From contig JANXUR010000068.1 in NCBI GenBank assembly GCA_025356095.1, positions 1-64,000 on the forward strand: a DNA stretch of 64,000 nt. The letters run 5' to 3'. Made by a program: the position numbers and the translations under genes. Every line of letters begins with the position of its first letter. Position 1 is the first letter of the stretch. The notes under the pieces were generated by a model. The model was not told the origin of the DNA. It ran no database searches and saw nothing but the letters and a program-made list of their open reading frames with translations. Positions 7,888-16,863 of the stretch are shown here, piece by piece. The stretch comes from Acidobacteriaceae bacterium. GTDB lineage: Bacteria; Acidobacteriota; Terriglobia; Terriglobales; Acidobacteriaceae.

Positions 7888-9273
7888 ATGGAAACGGCGA
7901 TGAATTCAATGATGGCGATCCGCAATGCAACTTTCGGTGTGAGGGTCGGGGTAAGGGTTGGTCTGGCGCTGTGCGTCATGCTCACCTTGGCGACCCATGC
8001 TGCAACCGCCGAGCCGATGCCCGGCACCGATGGCTGGATCGCGACAGCCCAGAAGAAGGCCGCGGCGGCACCAAAAAATTCTGCGGCCTATGACGATTTG
8101 GGGCAGGCCTACTTCCAAAAAGCCCGCGAAACCGGCGACGCAGCTTTTTACCAACTCGCCGAAACCACGCTACAAAAAGCGCTTGCCCTTGCGGCGGACG
8201 ATCCCAATGAGCAAGCGGCATCGAAACCCTGCGTCCATCTGGCGCTTGTGTATATGGGCGAGCATCGTTTTCGTGACGCTCTTACCTACGCCGACCAATC
8301 GCTGTCCGGGGGTGTGGCGTCGCCCGAGGCGTTTGCACTGATGGGCGATGCCCACGCCGATCTCGGCCAATACGAAGAGGCAGAGGCGGATTACCGCAGC
8401 CTGGCGCAGATGGGGGCATTCTCGCGTTCGCCCCTGCAAATTGCCTACGTACACGATAGTCGTTTGTCGTACCTCAAATACATTCACGGAGATTCAGACG
8501 CAGCGATCGCTTTGATGAAGAGTGCGGTCTGGGCGGGGCTGCAGAGCCGTATTCCAGCGGAAAACATGGCATGGCTTTACTACGAACTGGGCGAGCGATA
8601 TTTTTCTACAGGGGATTTGAAGAATGCGGAACTGGCCTATGCCAGTGGGGTGCAAACGGACCCGAATCACTTTCGCGCACTGGCGGGGTTGGCGAAAGTC
8701 CGCGCCGCGCAAGGCCGCATGGATGAGGCGATTCAGCTTTATCAGCGCTCCCTCAATGTAGTGCCGATGCCTGCGTATCTCGCCGAACTTGGTGACGTGT
8801 ATCGCAAGGTGGGCAGGATGAAAGAAGCGCAGCAGCAATATGATCTTGTCGAATACATTGGCTACCTTAACAACATCAACAAGGTGCTGAATGGCAGAGA
8901 GTTGGCCGAGTTCTACGCCGACCACGATAGCAAGCTTGGCGAAGCGTTGACGTTGGCTCGCGAAGAGTTGGCTTTGCGGCAGGATGTGGTTACGTGGGAT
9001 GTGCTGGCATGGGTGCTGTACAAGAATCACAAGCTGCCCGAGGCAGCCGACGCCATGCAGCACGCCTTGGCCTACAAGACGAAAAACGCGTTGTTCTACT
9101 TCCATGCCGGCATGATCTACCGCAGCATGGGTGAGGAAGCCAAGGCGAGCCAGAGCTTCGCAGATGCGCTGAAGTTCAACCCGGCATTTCATGTGGTATT
9201 TGCGGAGGCGGCCGCGAATGCTGTCCGCGATTTGCACCAGAAGAACAATTCCCGCGAAAGTGTGAGCCGTTGA
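7888..9273 (+). CDS. Secreted TPR-repeat protein (461 aa)
   Basis: A signal sequence (VGLALCVMLTLATHAATA) is followed by at least seven tetratricopeptide helices pairs, for example AYDDLGQAYFQKARETGD, ALMGDAHADLGQYEEAEADY, ALAGLAKVRAAQGRMDEAIQLYQRSL and FYFHAGMIYRSMGEEAKASQSF. TPR arrays are protein-protein scaffolds; no catalytic domain is visible. In-frame starts at 7888, 7900 and 7909 are all possible and only change the n-region of the signal peptide. Acts in the periplasm or cell envelope by inference. It is followed by the nickel/cobalt transporter gene on the same strand, but no functional link is evident. Confidence 0.85.
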   Translation: METAMNSMMAIRNATFGVRVGVRVGLALCVMLTLATHAATAEPMPGTDGWIATAQKKAAAAPKNSAAYDDLGQAYFQKARETGDAAFYQLAETTLQKALALAADDPNEQAASKPCVHLALVYMGEHRFRDALTYADQSLSGGVASPEAFALMGDAHADLGQYEEAEADYRSLAQMGAFSRSPLQIAYVHDSRLSYLKYIHGDSDAAIALMKSAVWAGLQSRIPAENMAWLYYELGERYFSTGDLKNAELAYASGVQTDPNHFRALAGLAKVRAAQGRMDEAIQLYQRSLNVVPMPAYLAELGDVYRKVGRMKEAQQQYDLVEYIGYLNNINKVLNGRELAEFYADHDSKLGEALTLAREELALRQDVVTWDVLAWVLYKNHKLPEAADAMQHALAYKTKNALFYFHAGMIYRSMGEEAKASQSFADALKFNPAFHVVFAEAAANAVRDLHQKNNSRESVSR

Positions 9274-9364
9274 GGCCGATGCTGAGGGCGGCATTGCCCC
9301 CATGCGAAAATTGCACAATCAAGTGCAGACTCTGCCCCCTGACGGCTGTTACCCTAGGAGTTCC

Positions 9365-11827
9365 GTGCCTACGATTCTGACAAGACGGTTACGCGTTTTC
9401 GCCCTGGGGTTTTTGCTGGTGATTGCCGCCACCCTGCCCAAGTTGGCTTTGGCGCATCCCATGGGAAACTTCAGCGTGAACCATTATTCTCGGGTTGAGG
9501 TGAAGCCCGACCGCGTGGACGTGATCTACCTGCTCGATATCGCGGAGATTCCAACCTATCAGGAGATGCGTGCGGATGGCATCGAGGCCAATCCTGATGA
9601 CCCCAAGGTGAAGGATTACGGCGAGCGCCGCGCCCAGATTTTTAAGGATGGGCTAAGCTTGCAGATAGATGGCAAAGCCATTCCGCTGCGTCTGCTTTCG
9701 CACAGCATACTGTTTCCAGCAGGTGCTGGCGGATTGCCTACCATGAAGTTTGGCTTATTCCTAAGTGCGAAGCTGCCCCCTGGAAAACCGGGCGGGGCCG
9801 CGCATCTGCATTTTGAAGACACCAACTTTGCAGGTCGCGCGGGTTGGAAGGAAGTAATTGCAGCAGGAAAGGGAATTACCTTCACCAGTAGCAGTGTTCC
9901 CGCACAAGACCGCAGTGCCGAATTGAGTAACTACCCTACGGATATGCTCAACAGCCCGCCGCAGGTGGTGGAGGCGACTGTGGAGTTCCCGTTTGCGGCG
10001 CCTGAAACTATTATCTCCAAAACAGTTCCCAAAGTTGCGACAGAGGCTGGTGTGCAGGCTGCATCAGTGCCCCCCGCATCAGCGGCTGCCGTGGCAGTTG
10101 CATCGAGTGCGCAAGCGGCTGCATCCGCTGCCAGCACTGCGGCCGCGCCGCCCGCTATTGTGTTGAAGGCCAATCAGCAGGCCACGCCGCGCGATGCGTT
10201 CACGCAACTTATTCAGTCGAATAACCTTAGCTGGTGGTTTCTGCTGACTGCAGCTCTACTCGCGGCGGGCTTGGGCGCACTGCATGCGCTGGAACCCGGC
10301 CACGGCAAGACGATTGTTGCATCGTACCTTGTAGGTACCAGCGGCAAACCTCGCCATGCAGTGTTCCTGGGACTCATCGTCACCGCCGCCCACACGGCTG
10401 GGGTGTATCTGCTGGGGGCGGTTACGCTCTACGCATCCCGCTATATTGTGCCAGAGCAACTCTATCCGTGGCTTGGCGCTATCTCTGGACTTACCATTAC
10501 TGTGCTGGCAGTAACTCTACTACTCCGCCGCTGGACGGGCGAGTCTCTGGATCACTCGCATGTGCCGGGCGAGGCGCACAGTCATTTCAGTGTTTCCAGT
10601 TTCTTCAAGCGCAAGCAGAGTGCCAGTGACGCAGGCGTGGCGGCTTCTGGTTCGTCGTGTACACCATCCGCAGCGCAACCCGACGCGCGGATTGACGCGC
10701 CAAGCCCCAGCGTTTCCCTGCGCCAGTTACTCATTCTTGGCGTGACTGGCGGGATGGTCCCATGTCCGGCAGCGCTGGTGGTGCTGCTGAGTGCGGTCTC
10801 GCTGCACCGCACCGGCTTCGGACTGTTTTTAATCGTCTCATTTAGTCTGGGGTTGGCGGCGGTGCTGATCGGTATTGGCTTAATGATGGTCTCGGCGGGC
10901 AAAGCCATGGCGCGATTCGGGCCGCGGTTTAGCGCGGAGAGTCCGCTGATTACGCGCTGGCTGCCATTGGCTTCGGCCATCATCATGGGACTGATCGGGC
11001 TGGGCATTGCCGGGCAGGCGATTGCCTCCACGCCGCTGGCTGCTGACTTTATCGCTGCGATTCGCTCTACGTCATTTGCGGTGGTCGCGTTGCTCGGGCT
11101 GTTTCTGGGGATGCGCCACTCCACCGACCCCGATCACGTTGTCGCCGTCACCACGATTGTCTCTAAACAGCGCCGCATCTCTAGCGCGGTCATGGTCGGC
11201 TGCCTCTGGGGTATCGGACATACCTTCACCATAGTGGTGGTCGGATCGGCCATCATTTTATTTGGCTTGGTCATTCCGCCGCGGGTTGGACTTTCCATGG
11301 AGTTTAGCGTCGCGCTGATGCTGATTTTGCTAGGCCTGCTAAATCTTACCGGGCTGATGCAGAAGATTACGGCAGCATTTACCCCGGGTGCGAAGTCTGC
11401 CGAGGCTGTGCCTGAGATGAATGCTGGCGTTCAGTCGCCTGCGACCAGTAAGTCAGACTCTCTGCTTGACCGCCTGCTGGGCCGCTTTGGTTTGTATCAG
11501 ATGGTGCGGCCGCTACTGATTGGCACGGTGCACGGTCTGGCCGGTTCCGCAGCGGTGGCGTTGCTGGTACTCTCTACCATCAAGTCCACCACCTGGGCCG
11601 TAGCCTATCTGCTTATCTTTGGTCTTGGCACCGTCTTCGGCATGATGCTGATTACGCTGATTATTGCGCTGCCCTTCGTCTACACCGAAGGCCGCTTTTT
11701 GTCGCTCAATCGGCATTTAGCCACCGCTTCGGGCTTGGTCAGTTTTGCGTTTGGGCTCTTCCTTGTCTATCAAATTGGCTTTTCCGACGGTTTATTCACC
11801 GCTCACCCCACTTGGACACCCCAGTAA
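9365..11827 (+). CDS. Fused nickel/cobalt transporter: extracytoplasmic domain + NicO/RcnA-like + NiCoT-like module
   Basis: Starting at GTG 9365 (CTAGGAG upstream) the product has 820 residues. Residues about 1-30 are a signal/anchor; 30-200 form an extracytoplasmic beta domain beginning HPMGNFSVNHYS, common in front of NicO proteins. From about 288 comes a NicO/RcnA-type membrane unit with HALEPGHGKT, a His-rich loop (DHSHVPGEAHSH) and GGMVPCPAALVVLL. From about 568 comes a second membrane unit with RHSTDPDHVVAV, the H-x4-DH metal motif of the NiCoT/HoxN type, and WGIGHTFTIVVVG. Each module is normally a separate protein of about 250-350 residues. I infer Ni2+ or Co2+ movement across the inner membrane; direction is unknown. 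No urease or hydrogenase genes are nearby. Confidence 0.85.
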   Translation: MPTILTRRLRVFALGFLLVIAATLPKLALAHPMGNFSVNHYSRVEVKPDRVDVIYLLDIAEIPTYQEMRADGIEANPDDPKVKDYGERRAQIFKDGLSLQIDGKAIPLRLLSHSILFPAGAGGLPTMKFGLFLSAKLPPGKPGGAAHLHFEDTNFAGRAGWKEVIAAGKGITFTSSSVPAQDRSAELSNYPTDMLNSPPQVVEATVEFPFAAPETIISKTVPKVATEAGVQAASVPPASAAAVAVASSAQAAASAASTAAAPPAIVLKANQQATPRDAFTQLIQSNNLSWWFLLTAALLAAGLGALHALEPGHGKTIVASYLVGTSGKPRHAVFLGLIVTAAHTAGVYLLGAVTLYASRYIVPEQLYPWLGAISGLTITVLAVTLLLRRWTGESLDHSHVPGEAHSHFSVSSFFKRKQSASDAGVAASGSSCTPSAAQPDARIDAPSPSVSLRQLLILGVTGGMVPCPAALVVLLSAVSLHRTGFGLFLIVSFSLGLAAVLIGIGLMMVSAGKAMARFGPRFSAESPLITRWLPLASAIIMGLIGLGIAGQAIASTPLAADFIAAIRSTSFAVVALLGLFLGMRHSTDPDHVVAVTTIVSKQRRISSAVMVGCLWGIGHTFTIVVVGSAIILFGLVIPPRVGLSMEFSVALMLILLGLLNLTGLMQKITAAFTPGAKSAEAVPEMNAGVQSPATSKSDSLLDRLLGRFGLYQMVRPLLIGTVHGLAGSAAVALLVLSTIKSTTWAVAYLLIFGLGTVFGMMLITLIIALPFVYTEGRFLSLNRHLATASGLVSFAFGLFLVYQIGFSDGLFTAHPTWTPQ

Positions 11828-11925
11828 GCAAATCGGCACCGTTGCCTGCAAATTGCTGATTTCTGCTAGAGGCAACTCCAGTCGCTTGATACAATAAAGG
11901 CTTAGCCCAAGAGGAGCTTTTTCCC

Positions 11926-12933
11926 ATGCACCCTGCCGACCCTCAGGAAATTCTGATTCGCTACTCCATTGTGGTGCCGTTGCACAATGAGTGCGAGAAC
12001 GTGCCCGACCTCTACTCGCGCCTGAAGACGGTGATGGAGGCGCTGGGCGAGCCCTTTGAGTTGGTGCTGGTGGATGATGGGAGCTCGGACCAGACCTTCG
12101 GTCTGCTGGAGGAGATTGCCTCGATTGACAGCCGGGTTACGGTAGTGAAGTTACGGCGCAACTTTGGCCAGACCTCGGCCTTAGCCGCTGGCTTTGACCA
12201 TTCCCGCGGAGAGTTTGTCATCGCCATGGATGGCGACCTGCAGCATGATCCCGCCGATATTCCAATCTTCATTGAGAAAATTGACGAAGGTTATGACATT
12301 GTCAGCGGCTGGCGCAAGGTTCGTATTGATAACTACTGGATTCGCCGCTTTCCCTCGCGCATCGCCAACTGGCTGATGGCCAGGCTGAGCGGAGTGGACA
12401 TTCACGACTTTGGCACGACGTTCAAGGCCTATCGCCGCGAAATTTTGCAGCAGATTCCGCTGTATGGCGAGCTGCATCGCTTTATCCCGGCGCTGGCCTC
12501 GTGGCACGGTGCCAGGATCTGCGAAGTGCCCATCCGCAACGTGATGCGCGAACGCGGCGTCTCGCACTACGGCATCTCACGCACTTTCCGCGTGTTTTTT
12601 GACCTGTTGACGATTCGCTTCTTGCTCAAATACCGCTCCCGTCCCCTGCATTTTTTCGGCACCTGGGGCATGGTGAGCATGATCATTGGTCTCGGCACTG
12701 GCACCTTCCTGATTATCGAAAAACTCATCCACAAGCATGCGCAGATTATGGTCTCGCACGGACCGCTGATTATTTTTGCCGCCGTCGCCATTCAAGCCGG
12801 ACTGATGATGCTTGGCATCGGCCTGCTTGGTGAGATGCAGGTGCGACATTACCACGAGCCTGCGCAGCGCGCTCCCTATAGCGTGGATAAGGTGTTACGT
12901 GCGGAAAGCGAAGAATCCGCGATACAGGAGTAG
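11926..12933 (+). CDS. Family 2 glycosyltransferase, DPM1/GtrB-like polyprenol-phosphate sugar transferase
   Basis: A 335-residue protein. The GT-A domain starts YSIVVPLHNECENVPDLY, carries VLVDDGSSDQT and the metal-binding AMDGDLQHDP, and has the family-typical LRRNFGQTSALAAGFDHS. Two C-terminal membrane segments (MVSMIIGLGTGTFLII and LIIFAAVAIQAGLMMLGIGLLGE) anchor it, as in GtrB/ArnC-like enzymes. It probably transfers a sugar from a nucleotide donor to polyprenyl phosphate at the inner membrane for later use in the envelope. The ATG has AGGAG nine bases upstream. A rho-independent terminator follows at 12954. Confidence 0.88.
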   Translation: MHPADPQEILIRYSIVVPLHNECENVPDLYSRLKTVMEALGEPFELVLVDDGSSDQTFGLLEEIASIDSRVTVVKLRRNFGQTSALAAGFDHSRGEFVIAMDGDLQHDPADIPIFIEKIDEGYDIVSGWRKVRIDNYWIRRFPSRIANWLMARLSGVDIHDFGTTFKAYRREILQQIPLYGELHRFIPALASWHGARICEVPIRNVMRERGVSHYGISRTFRVFFDLLTIRFLLKYRSRPLHFFGTWGMVSMIIGLGTGTFLIIEKLIHKHAQIMVSHGPLIIFAAVAIQAGLMMLGIGLLGEMQVRHYHEPAQRAPYSVDKVLRAESEESAIQE

Positions 12934-12953
12934 GGCGTTAAGGCTGTTTGCCC

Positions 12954-12987
12954 AAGGCACGGCTTCTGGCTGTGCCTTTTATTTTTG
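12954..12987 (+). terminator. Rho-independent terminator after the glycosyltransferase
   Basis: AAGGCAC and GTGCCTT form a stem over a short loop, followed by TTATTTTT. It lies 20 bases after the glycosyltransferase stop codon. Confidence 0.8.
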
Positions 12988-13123
12988 AGCCTGCCTCCGC
13001 CATCCCTCTTCCCACTCCGCCCTCTGCTGGCATACCATAGAATCCGTTTGGCTCGCAGCGTCGCCGGACTCTGGCGCATGGCTGTAGGCAAACATACGAC
13101 ATCCAAAGTTTTACGGGACTTCT

Positions 13124-14317
13124 ATGCCACATTCATCGCACTCGCACGAACTACGCCTCGCCCGCCGCGTTACGCGGCTAGGTACTGAAACTGCCTTCGA
13201 AGTGCTGGTCCGCGCCCGGGCTCTGGAAGCTACCGGCCGCGACATTGTTCATCTCGAAATCGGTGAACCGGACTTTGATACGCCAAGCAATGTGGTAGAA
13301 GCTGGAATCGCCGCCTTGCGCGCTGGCTTCACGCACTATGGCCCCTCCAACGGCATGCTGGAGTTACGCCAGACCATTGCCGAGTATGTGAGTTCTACCC
13401 GACACATTTCCGTCTCGCCCGACGAAGTAGTAGTCGTCCCCGGCGGCAAACCCATCATCTTCTTTATTATGCTGGCTTTGGTTGAAGAAGGAGACGAGGT
13501 GATTTATCCCAACCCCGGCTTTCCGATTTATGAATCCATGATCCACTACACCATGGGTAAAGCGGTGCCGATTCATTTGCGCGAACATCTGGACTTTGGT
13601 CTCGACGTGAACGAACTTGCAGCATTGATTACCGACCGGACCCGGCTGATTATCCTTAACTCTCCGCACAACCCCACCGGCGGCGTGATGCCGCGCCAGC
13701 AGATTGAAGCGATTGCTGCCGCGATTGGTGATCGCAACATTATGGTGCTATCCGACGAAATCTATTCGCGACTGGTCTTTGAAGGCGAGCACTACTCCAT
13801 TGCATCGGTGCCGGGGATGAAGGATCGAACGATTATACTGGACGGCTTTAGTAAGACTTACGCTATGACGGGATGGCGCATGGGCTATAGCATTTGCCGC
13901 CCTGACTTAGCTCAGCAACTCTCGCGGCTCATGACTAACTCGAACTCCTGCACCGCCAGCTTTACCCAGATGGCTGGCATCGAAGCCTTACGCGGCGACC
14001 AGTCTTCTGTAGAACATATGCGGCAGGCATTTATGCACCGTCGCGACTTATTCGTCGCCGGACTCAATAAGATTAAAGGTTTCAGTTGCCGTAACCCTCA
14101 CGGCGCCTTCTACGTCTTTCCCAACATCCAAGGCACAGGATGGTCCTCTAAGCCGCTCGCAGACGCCCTGCTGGAAGAAGCCGGAGTAGCTTGCCTAAGT
14201 GGCACTGCCTTCGGCGCTTACGGCGAAGGGTATCTACGGTTTAGTACGGCTAACTCAGAAGAAGCGATACAAAAAGCGCTGGATCGGATCGCCGAATGGG
14301 TGGGAAAGCGGCTGTAG
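13124..14317 (+). CDS. Class I/II pyridoxal-phosphate aminotransferase
   Basis: A 397-residue fold-type I enzyme of the AspC/Aat family. Visible motifs are HLEIGEPDFDTP, YGPSNGMLELRQTIAEY, VVPGGKPIIFF, the NPHNPTGG-like SPHNPTGGVM, LSDEIYSRLVF (PLP-contact Asp and Tyr), FSKTYAMTGWRMGY with the Schiff-base lysine near residue 242, and YLRFSTANS with the carboxylate-binding arginine. All active-site residues look intact. Substrate choice (aspartate, alanine or aromatic) cannot be fixed from sequence alone. The ATG at 13124 has only a weak ribosome site. The small TPR gene begins 21 bases downstream and is probably cotranscribed. Confidence 0.93.
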   Translation: MPHSSHSHELRLARRVTRLGTETAFEVLVRARALEATGRDIVHLEIGEPDFDTPSNVVEAGIAALRAGFTHYGPSNGMLELRQTIAEYVSSTRHISVSPDEVVVVPGGKPIIFFIMLALVEEGDEVIYPNPGFPIYESMIHYTMGKAVPIHLREHLDFGLDVNELAALITDRTRLIILNSPHNPTGGVMPRQQIEAIAAAIGDRNIMVLSDEIYSRLVFEGEHYSIASVPGMKDRTIILDGFSKTYAMTGWRMGYSICRPDLAQQLSRLMTNSNSCTASFTQMAGIEALRGDQSSVEHMRQAFMHRRDLFVAGLNKIKGFSCRNPHGAFYVFPNIQGTGWSSKPLADALLEEAGVACLSGTAFGAYGEGYLRFSTANSEEAIQKALDRIAEWVGKRL

Positions 14318-14338
14318 GTTGCACGTTCTGGAGTTTCT

Positions 14339-14755
14339 ATGGAAGTTACTGAAATACTTAATCGCGCGAAGCAACTCCGGCGGCAAGGCCAGTTGACTGA
14401 GGCGGCCCGGTGCTACTCCGACGCTGCTAAAGTCTATCGTCAAGCAAACGACGAGCCGCGTCTGGCCCACGCTCTCCGTCATGTTGGCGACATCGAGCTT
14501 GAGCAGGGAAGGCTCGCTGAGGCTGAGCCTAATTATCGCGTAGCACTCGCGATTTACCGGAGCCTCCCTCAGGCTGTGCCGCTCGATTTGGCAAACTGCC
14601 TCCGCGGATGCGCGCTGCTGCAGGAAGCTTTGGCTTGCCCGGAGGCGGCCGCGAAGTTGTGGCGCGAAGCTGGAGCGCTGTACCAGTCGGTTGGAGTGGA
14701 AGCGGGGGTTGCCGAAAGTAAAGTGCGGATATTGAATCTAGAGGGCAACTGCTAG
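14339..14755 (+). CDS. Small cytoplasmic TPR protein (138 aa)
   Basis: The product is all helical with TPR pairs: AKQLRRQGQLTEAARCYSDAAKVY, LAHALRHVGDIELEQGRLAEAEPNYRVALAIY and ANCLRGCALLQEALACPEAAAKLWREAGALY. There is no signal peptide. It follows the aminotransferase gene by 21 bases, so an operon is likely. The function is unknown; such proteins usually bind partner proteins. A strong hairpin terminator follows directly. Confidence 0.8.
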   Translation: MEVTEILNRAKQLRRQGQLTEAARCYSDAAKVYRQANDEPRLAHALRHVGDIELEQGRLAEAEPNYRVALAIYRSLPQAVPLDLANCLRGCALLQEALACPEAAAKLWREAGALYQSVGVEAGVAESKVRILNLEGNC

Positions 14756-14764
14756 CCAAGAGAA

Positions 14765-14795
14765 AAGGCCGCACCGCCCGGTGCGGCCCTCTTCC
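14765..14795. terminator. Bidirectional terminator between convergent genes
   Basis: GGCCGCACC (14767-14775) and GGTGCGGCC (14780-14788) form a perfect 9-pair stem over GCCC. The plus side is followed by CTCTTCC; the minus side reads into TTTTCTCTT. It serves both the TPR gene and the convergent secreted-protein gene. Confidence 0.85.
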
Positions 14796-14816
14796 GTGGC
14801 AGAATCATCAACTAAC

Positions 14817-16487
14817 TTACTTCGCCGTCCCACAACCGCTCACTGGCGGCAATTTGGCGATTTGCGTGTACCAGTAGGGCGTCGTAGTACGGTTACTGGG
14901 CAGATACTCGCCGACTGTCCATACTGTACAGCCGTCGCTCGGGTCTACCGTTGCACTATACCAATCGCCCCAACGATAGTTTGCAGCGTCTGTGCCTTTG
15001 GCATCCCCTGCCGTTGCCGGACTAATCACATACCCATAAGTGCCCAAGGATTGCGTGGCGGCCGGAACAAAGAAGCTTTGCATACCCGGATGTTCGCTGG
15101 CACCCGGACCACTCACTCCGAATATCCCTTGCAGATTTCCCGCCTTGTCCTGAACCGCCGTGGCTAGAAATGCCCAATTGCCCGCATCTAGAGGGTCGGT
15201 CAGCGGATACTCAACCGCAATTTGGACGGCTCCCCCAGCATTCCGCTGTAACTTGCGAAGAATCACTTCCGTCCGGGAGAGACTTACCGGGTTCGGCGAG
15301 ATCTGAATTGTGTGTGACGTAATCCAACTGCTGGTGGTGCCTCCGTTGGATGTGTACTGAAAGGGAGGCTGTACGCGGTCTGCCACCGGATCTATTACTA
15401 CGCGAGTGCCGCCAGTAGAAGGCTGCGGCACACAAGCTGTGTTGTAGTAGTTGGCGCGATTAAAGCAGCCTAGCTGGTCTCCGCCCAGTTGAGTCGAGGG
15501 TAGGTCCCAACCGGCTAACTGCGAAGGTGCTGGTTGTGGCGCGCTCCAGTTGATCGTCCACTGTTCTACGCCTTCCGTGTGATTCGGATCCGTCAAATAG
15601 CTCACGTTGTCCTGCGGCGGCTCGATCATGTAAGTGAACATCTCACCATCTGCCGCGAGCGGAGGAGCCGAGTCAGTATTGTGCGCAGGCGCATAGCTTC
15701 GCCGCTGTATATATTGGGTACGCGGATGGGCAACCACACAGGCGGGCGTCCGGGATCGGTTCGTCCAAGGGCTCGCCATACTCGCACGCAATCCCGCAAT
15801 GTCTACAGCGCAGAGCAGCGGTGCTTGAATAATGTTGTGATTGTCACTATCCAGTAAGTCATAGCTGATCCATAGTGCCTGGTCGGTTGCCGCCGTGTAG
15901 GGCGGAATGGTGCTGGTGGAACTCTGCCACAGTCCGGCCTGCGGATAGTCGGGATAAAGAAAATGTCCTAAAGTATTCTGCGGAATCACTAGGTCAAGGT
16001 CATACTCGTATCCGAACCACTGGAACGCGGGCCGCGCGGCTTGTGTAAAGTCTTCTACGTTGGTTATCGCTACACACAGATAGTTGTGGCTATTTAGCGT
16101 CGAACTGATGCGCTTTTCCAGAATCCAGACGTTATATACGCTGTCATGCAGTAACTGCGAGTTCGGCGAATACGAGGTGCCGCAGTTGGCGGTGTTGCCG
16201 CTGTTGTTGGCGTTCTGTGTCCAGGGTTGCGAGTCGAGCTTGGCGTTAGTGTTGCCCAAAAACTTTACTGGCAGGTTTGTGGTTTTATCCCAGCATTGGT
16301 AGCCACTGTTTACGTGCTCGCAATACTGCTTCAGTCCCACCGCAATCGTAGGGTCGGGCGTGGCGGTGGACTTCACCTTATATTGCACTGTGTTCAGCCC
16401 GGCGTAGGTATTGAGCGTCCCTGATTGAGCCAGGGCAGGGAGAGCGAGCCCTACCAAAACGGCGATACGTGCAATGCTCGGGATCAT
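14817..16487 (-). CDS. Secreted protein of unknown function (556 aa)
   Basis: I place the start at ATG 16487, which gives a typical signal peptide (MIPSIARIAVLVGLALPALAQ) with GAGGGA upstream; a longer reading from 16604 would add an Arg-rich, non-signal stretch. The mature protein is rich in Trp, Tyr, Asn and Thr with scattered cysteine pairs (ANCGTSY, GYQCWDK, DGCTVWTVGEYLP). Segments such as SYDLLDSDNHNIIQAPLLCAVD and GDWYSATVDPSDGCTVWTVGEY recall beta-propeller-like exported proteins common in Acidobacteria, with the final DWSATAVDPxDxxTFWT-like blade. I do not recognise a catalytic motif. It is monocistronic, ended by a shared terminator. Confidence 0.8.
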   Translation of the reverse strand: MIPSIARIAVLVGLALPALAQSGTLNTYAGLNTVQYKVKSTATPDPTIAVGLKQYCEHVNSGYQCWDKTTNLPVKFLGNTNAKLDSQPWTQNANNSGNTANCGTSYSPNSQLLHDSVYNVWILEKRISSTLNSHNYLCVAITNVEDFTQAARPAFQWFGYEYDLDLVIPQNTLGHFLYPDYPQAGLWQSSTSTIPPYTAATDQALWISYDLLDSDNHNIIQAPLLCAVDIAGLRASMASPWTNRSRTPACVVAHPRTQYIQRRSYAPAHNTDSAPPLAADGEMFTYMIEPPQDNVSYLTDPNHTEGVEQWTINWSAPQPAPSQLAGWDLPSTQLGGDQLGCFNRANYYNTACVPQPSTGGTRVVIDPVADRVQPPFQYTSNGGTTSSWITSHTIQISPNPVSLSRTEVILRKLQRNAGGAVQIAVEYPLTDPLDAGNWAFLATAVQDKAGNLQGIFGVSGPGASEHPGMQSFFVPAATQSLGTYGYVISPATAGDAKGTDAANYRWGDWYSATVDPSDGCTVWTVGEYLPSNRTTTPYWYTQIAKLPPVSGCGTAK

Positions 16488-16863
16488 CAATGTAGTCCCT
16501 CTGGCTGCGTTTGAGGCGGCAACCGCTGTAGGTCGAGTGCTTGAAATTGTGAAGGAGAAGGCCGCCCTGAGGGGCCGTCTTCTTGCCGTATGACTAAAGT
16601 ACATGCTGTTGCACAGGTTTGCTATGGCCTATCCGGGTGCCCCACCGTATTACTACCGGGCTACCCAAATGGGTAGGTCGCTCAAATGCTCTTCTGCGTG
16701 GCTCCCCTCGTCGTTGCCCATGCAGCGGCAAGCTTCTGGTTGACGTATTGCTCCGTAGCGCGTCCTATACAATCAGTAGCCGGTGCCCAAAACCGCGTCG
16801 CCGGAACTGAGGGTGTCCAGATTGCGTATCCATCTTAGCCTCACCACGTTGAAGGGATTCCTC
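16488..16863. other. Divergent intergenic region, secreted protein / DUF885 peptidase
   Basis: The 376-base spacer holds the leaders of two divergent genes. Around 16740-16771 there is TTGACG and TATACA, but their spacing is 20 bases, longer than a normal sigma-70 promoter. A GC-rich partial hairpin (16547-16572) lies in the minus-strand leader. I see no gene here. Confidence 0.4.

Noticed and set aside
8494-9318. A 274-codon minus-strand frame
   Set aside because: Shadow of the TPR gene; His/Leu-rich with no recognisable domain.
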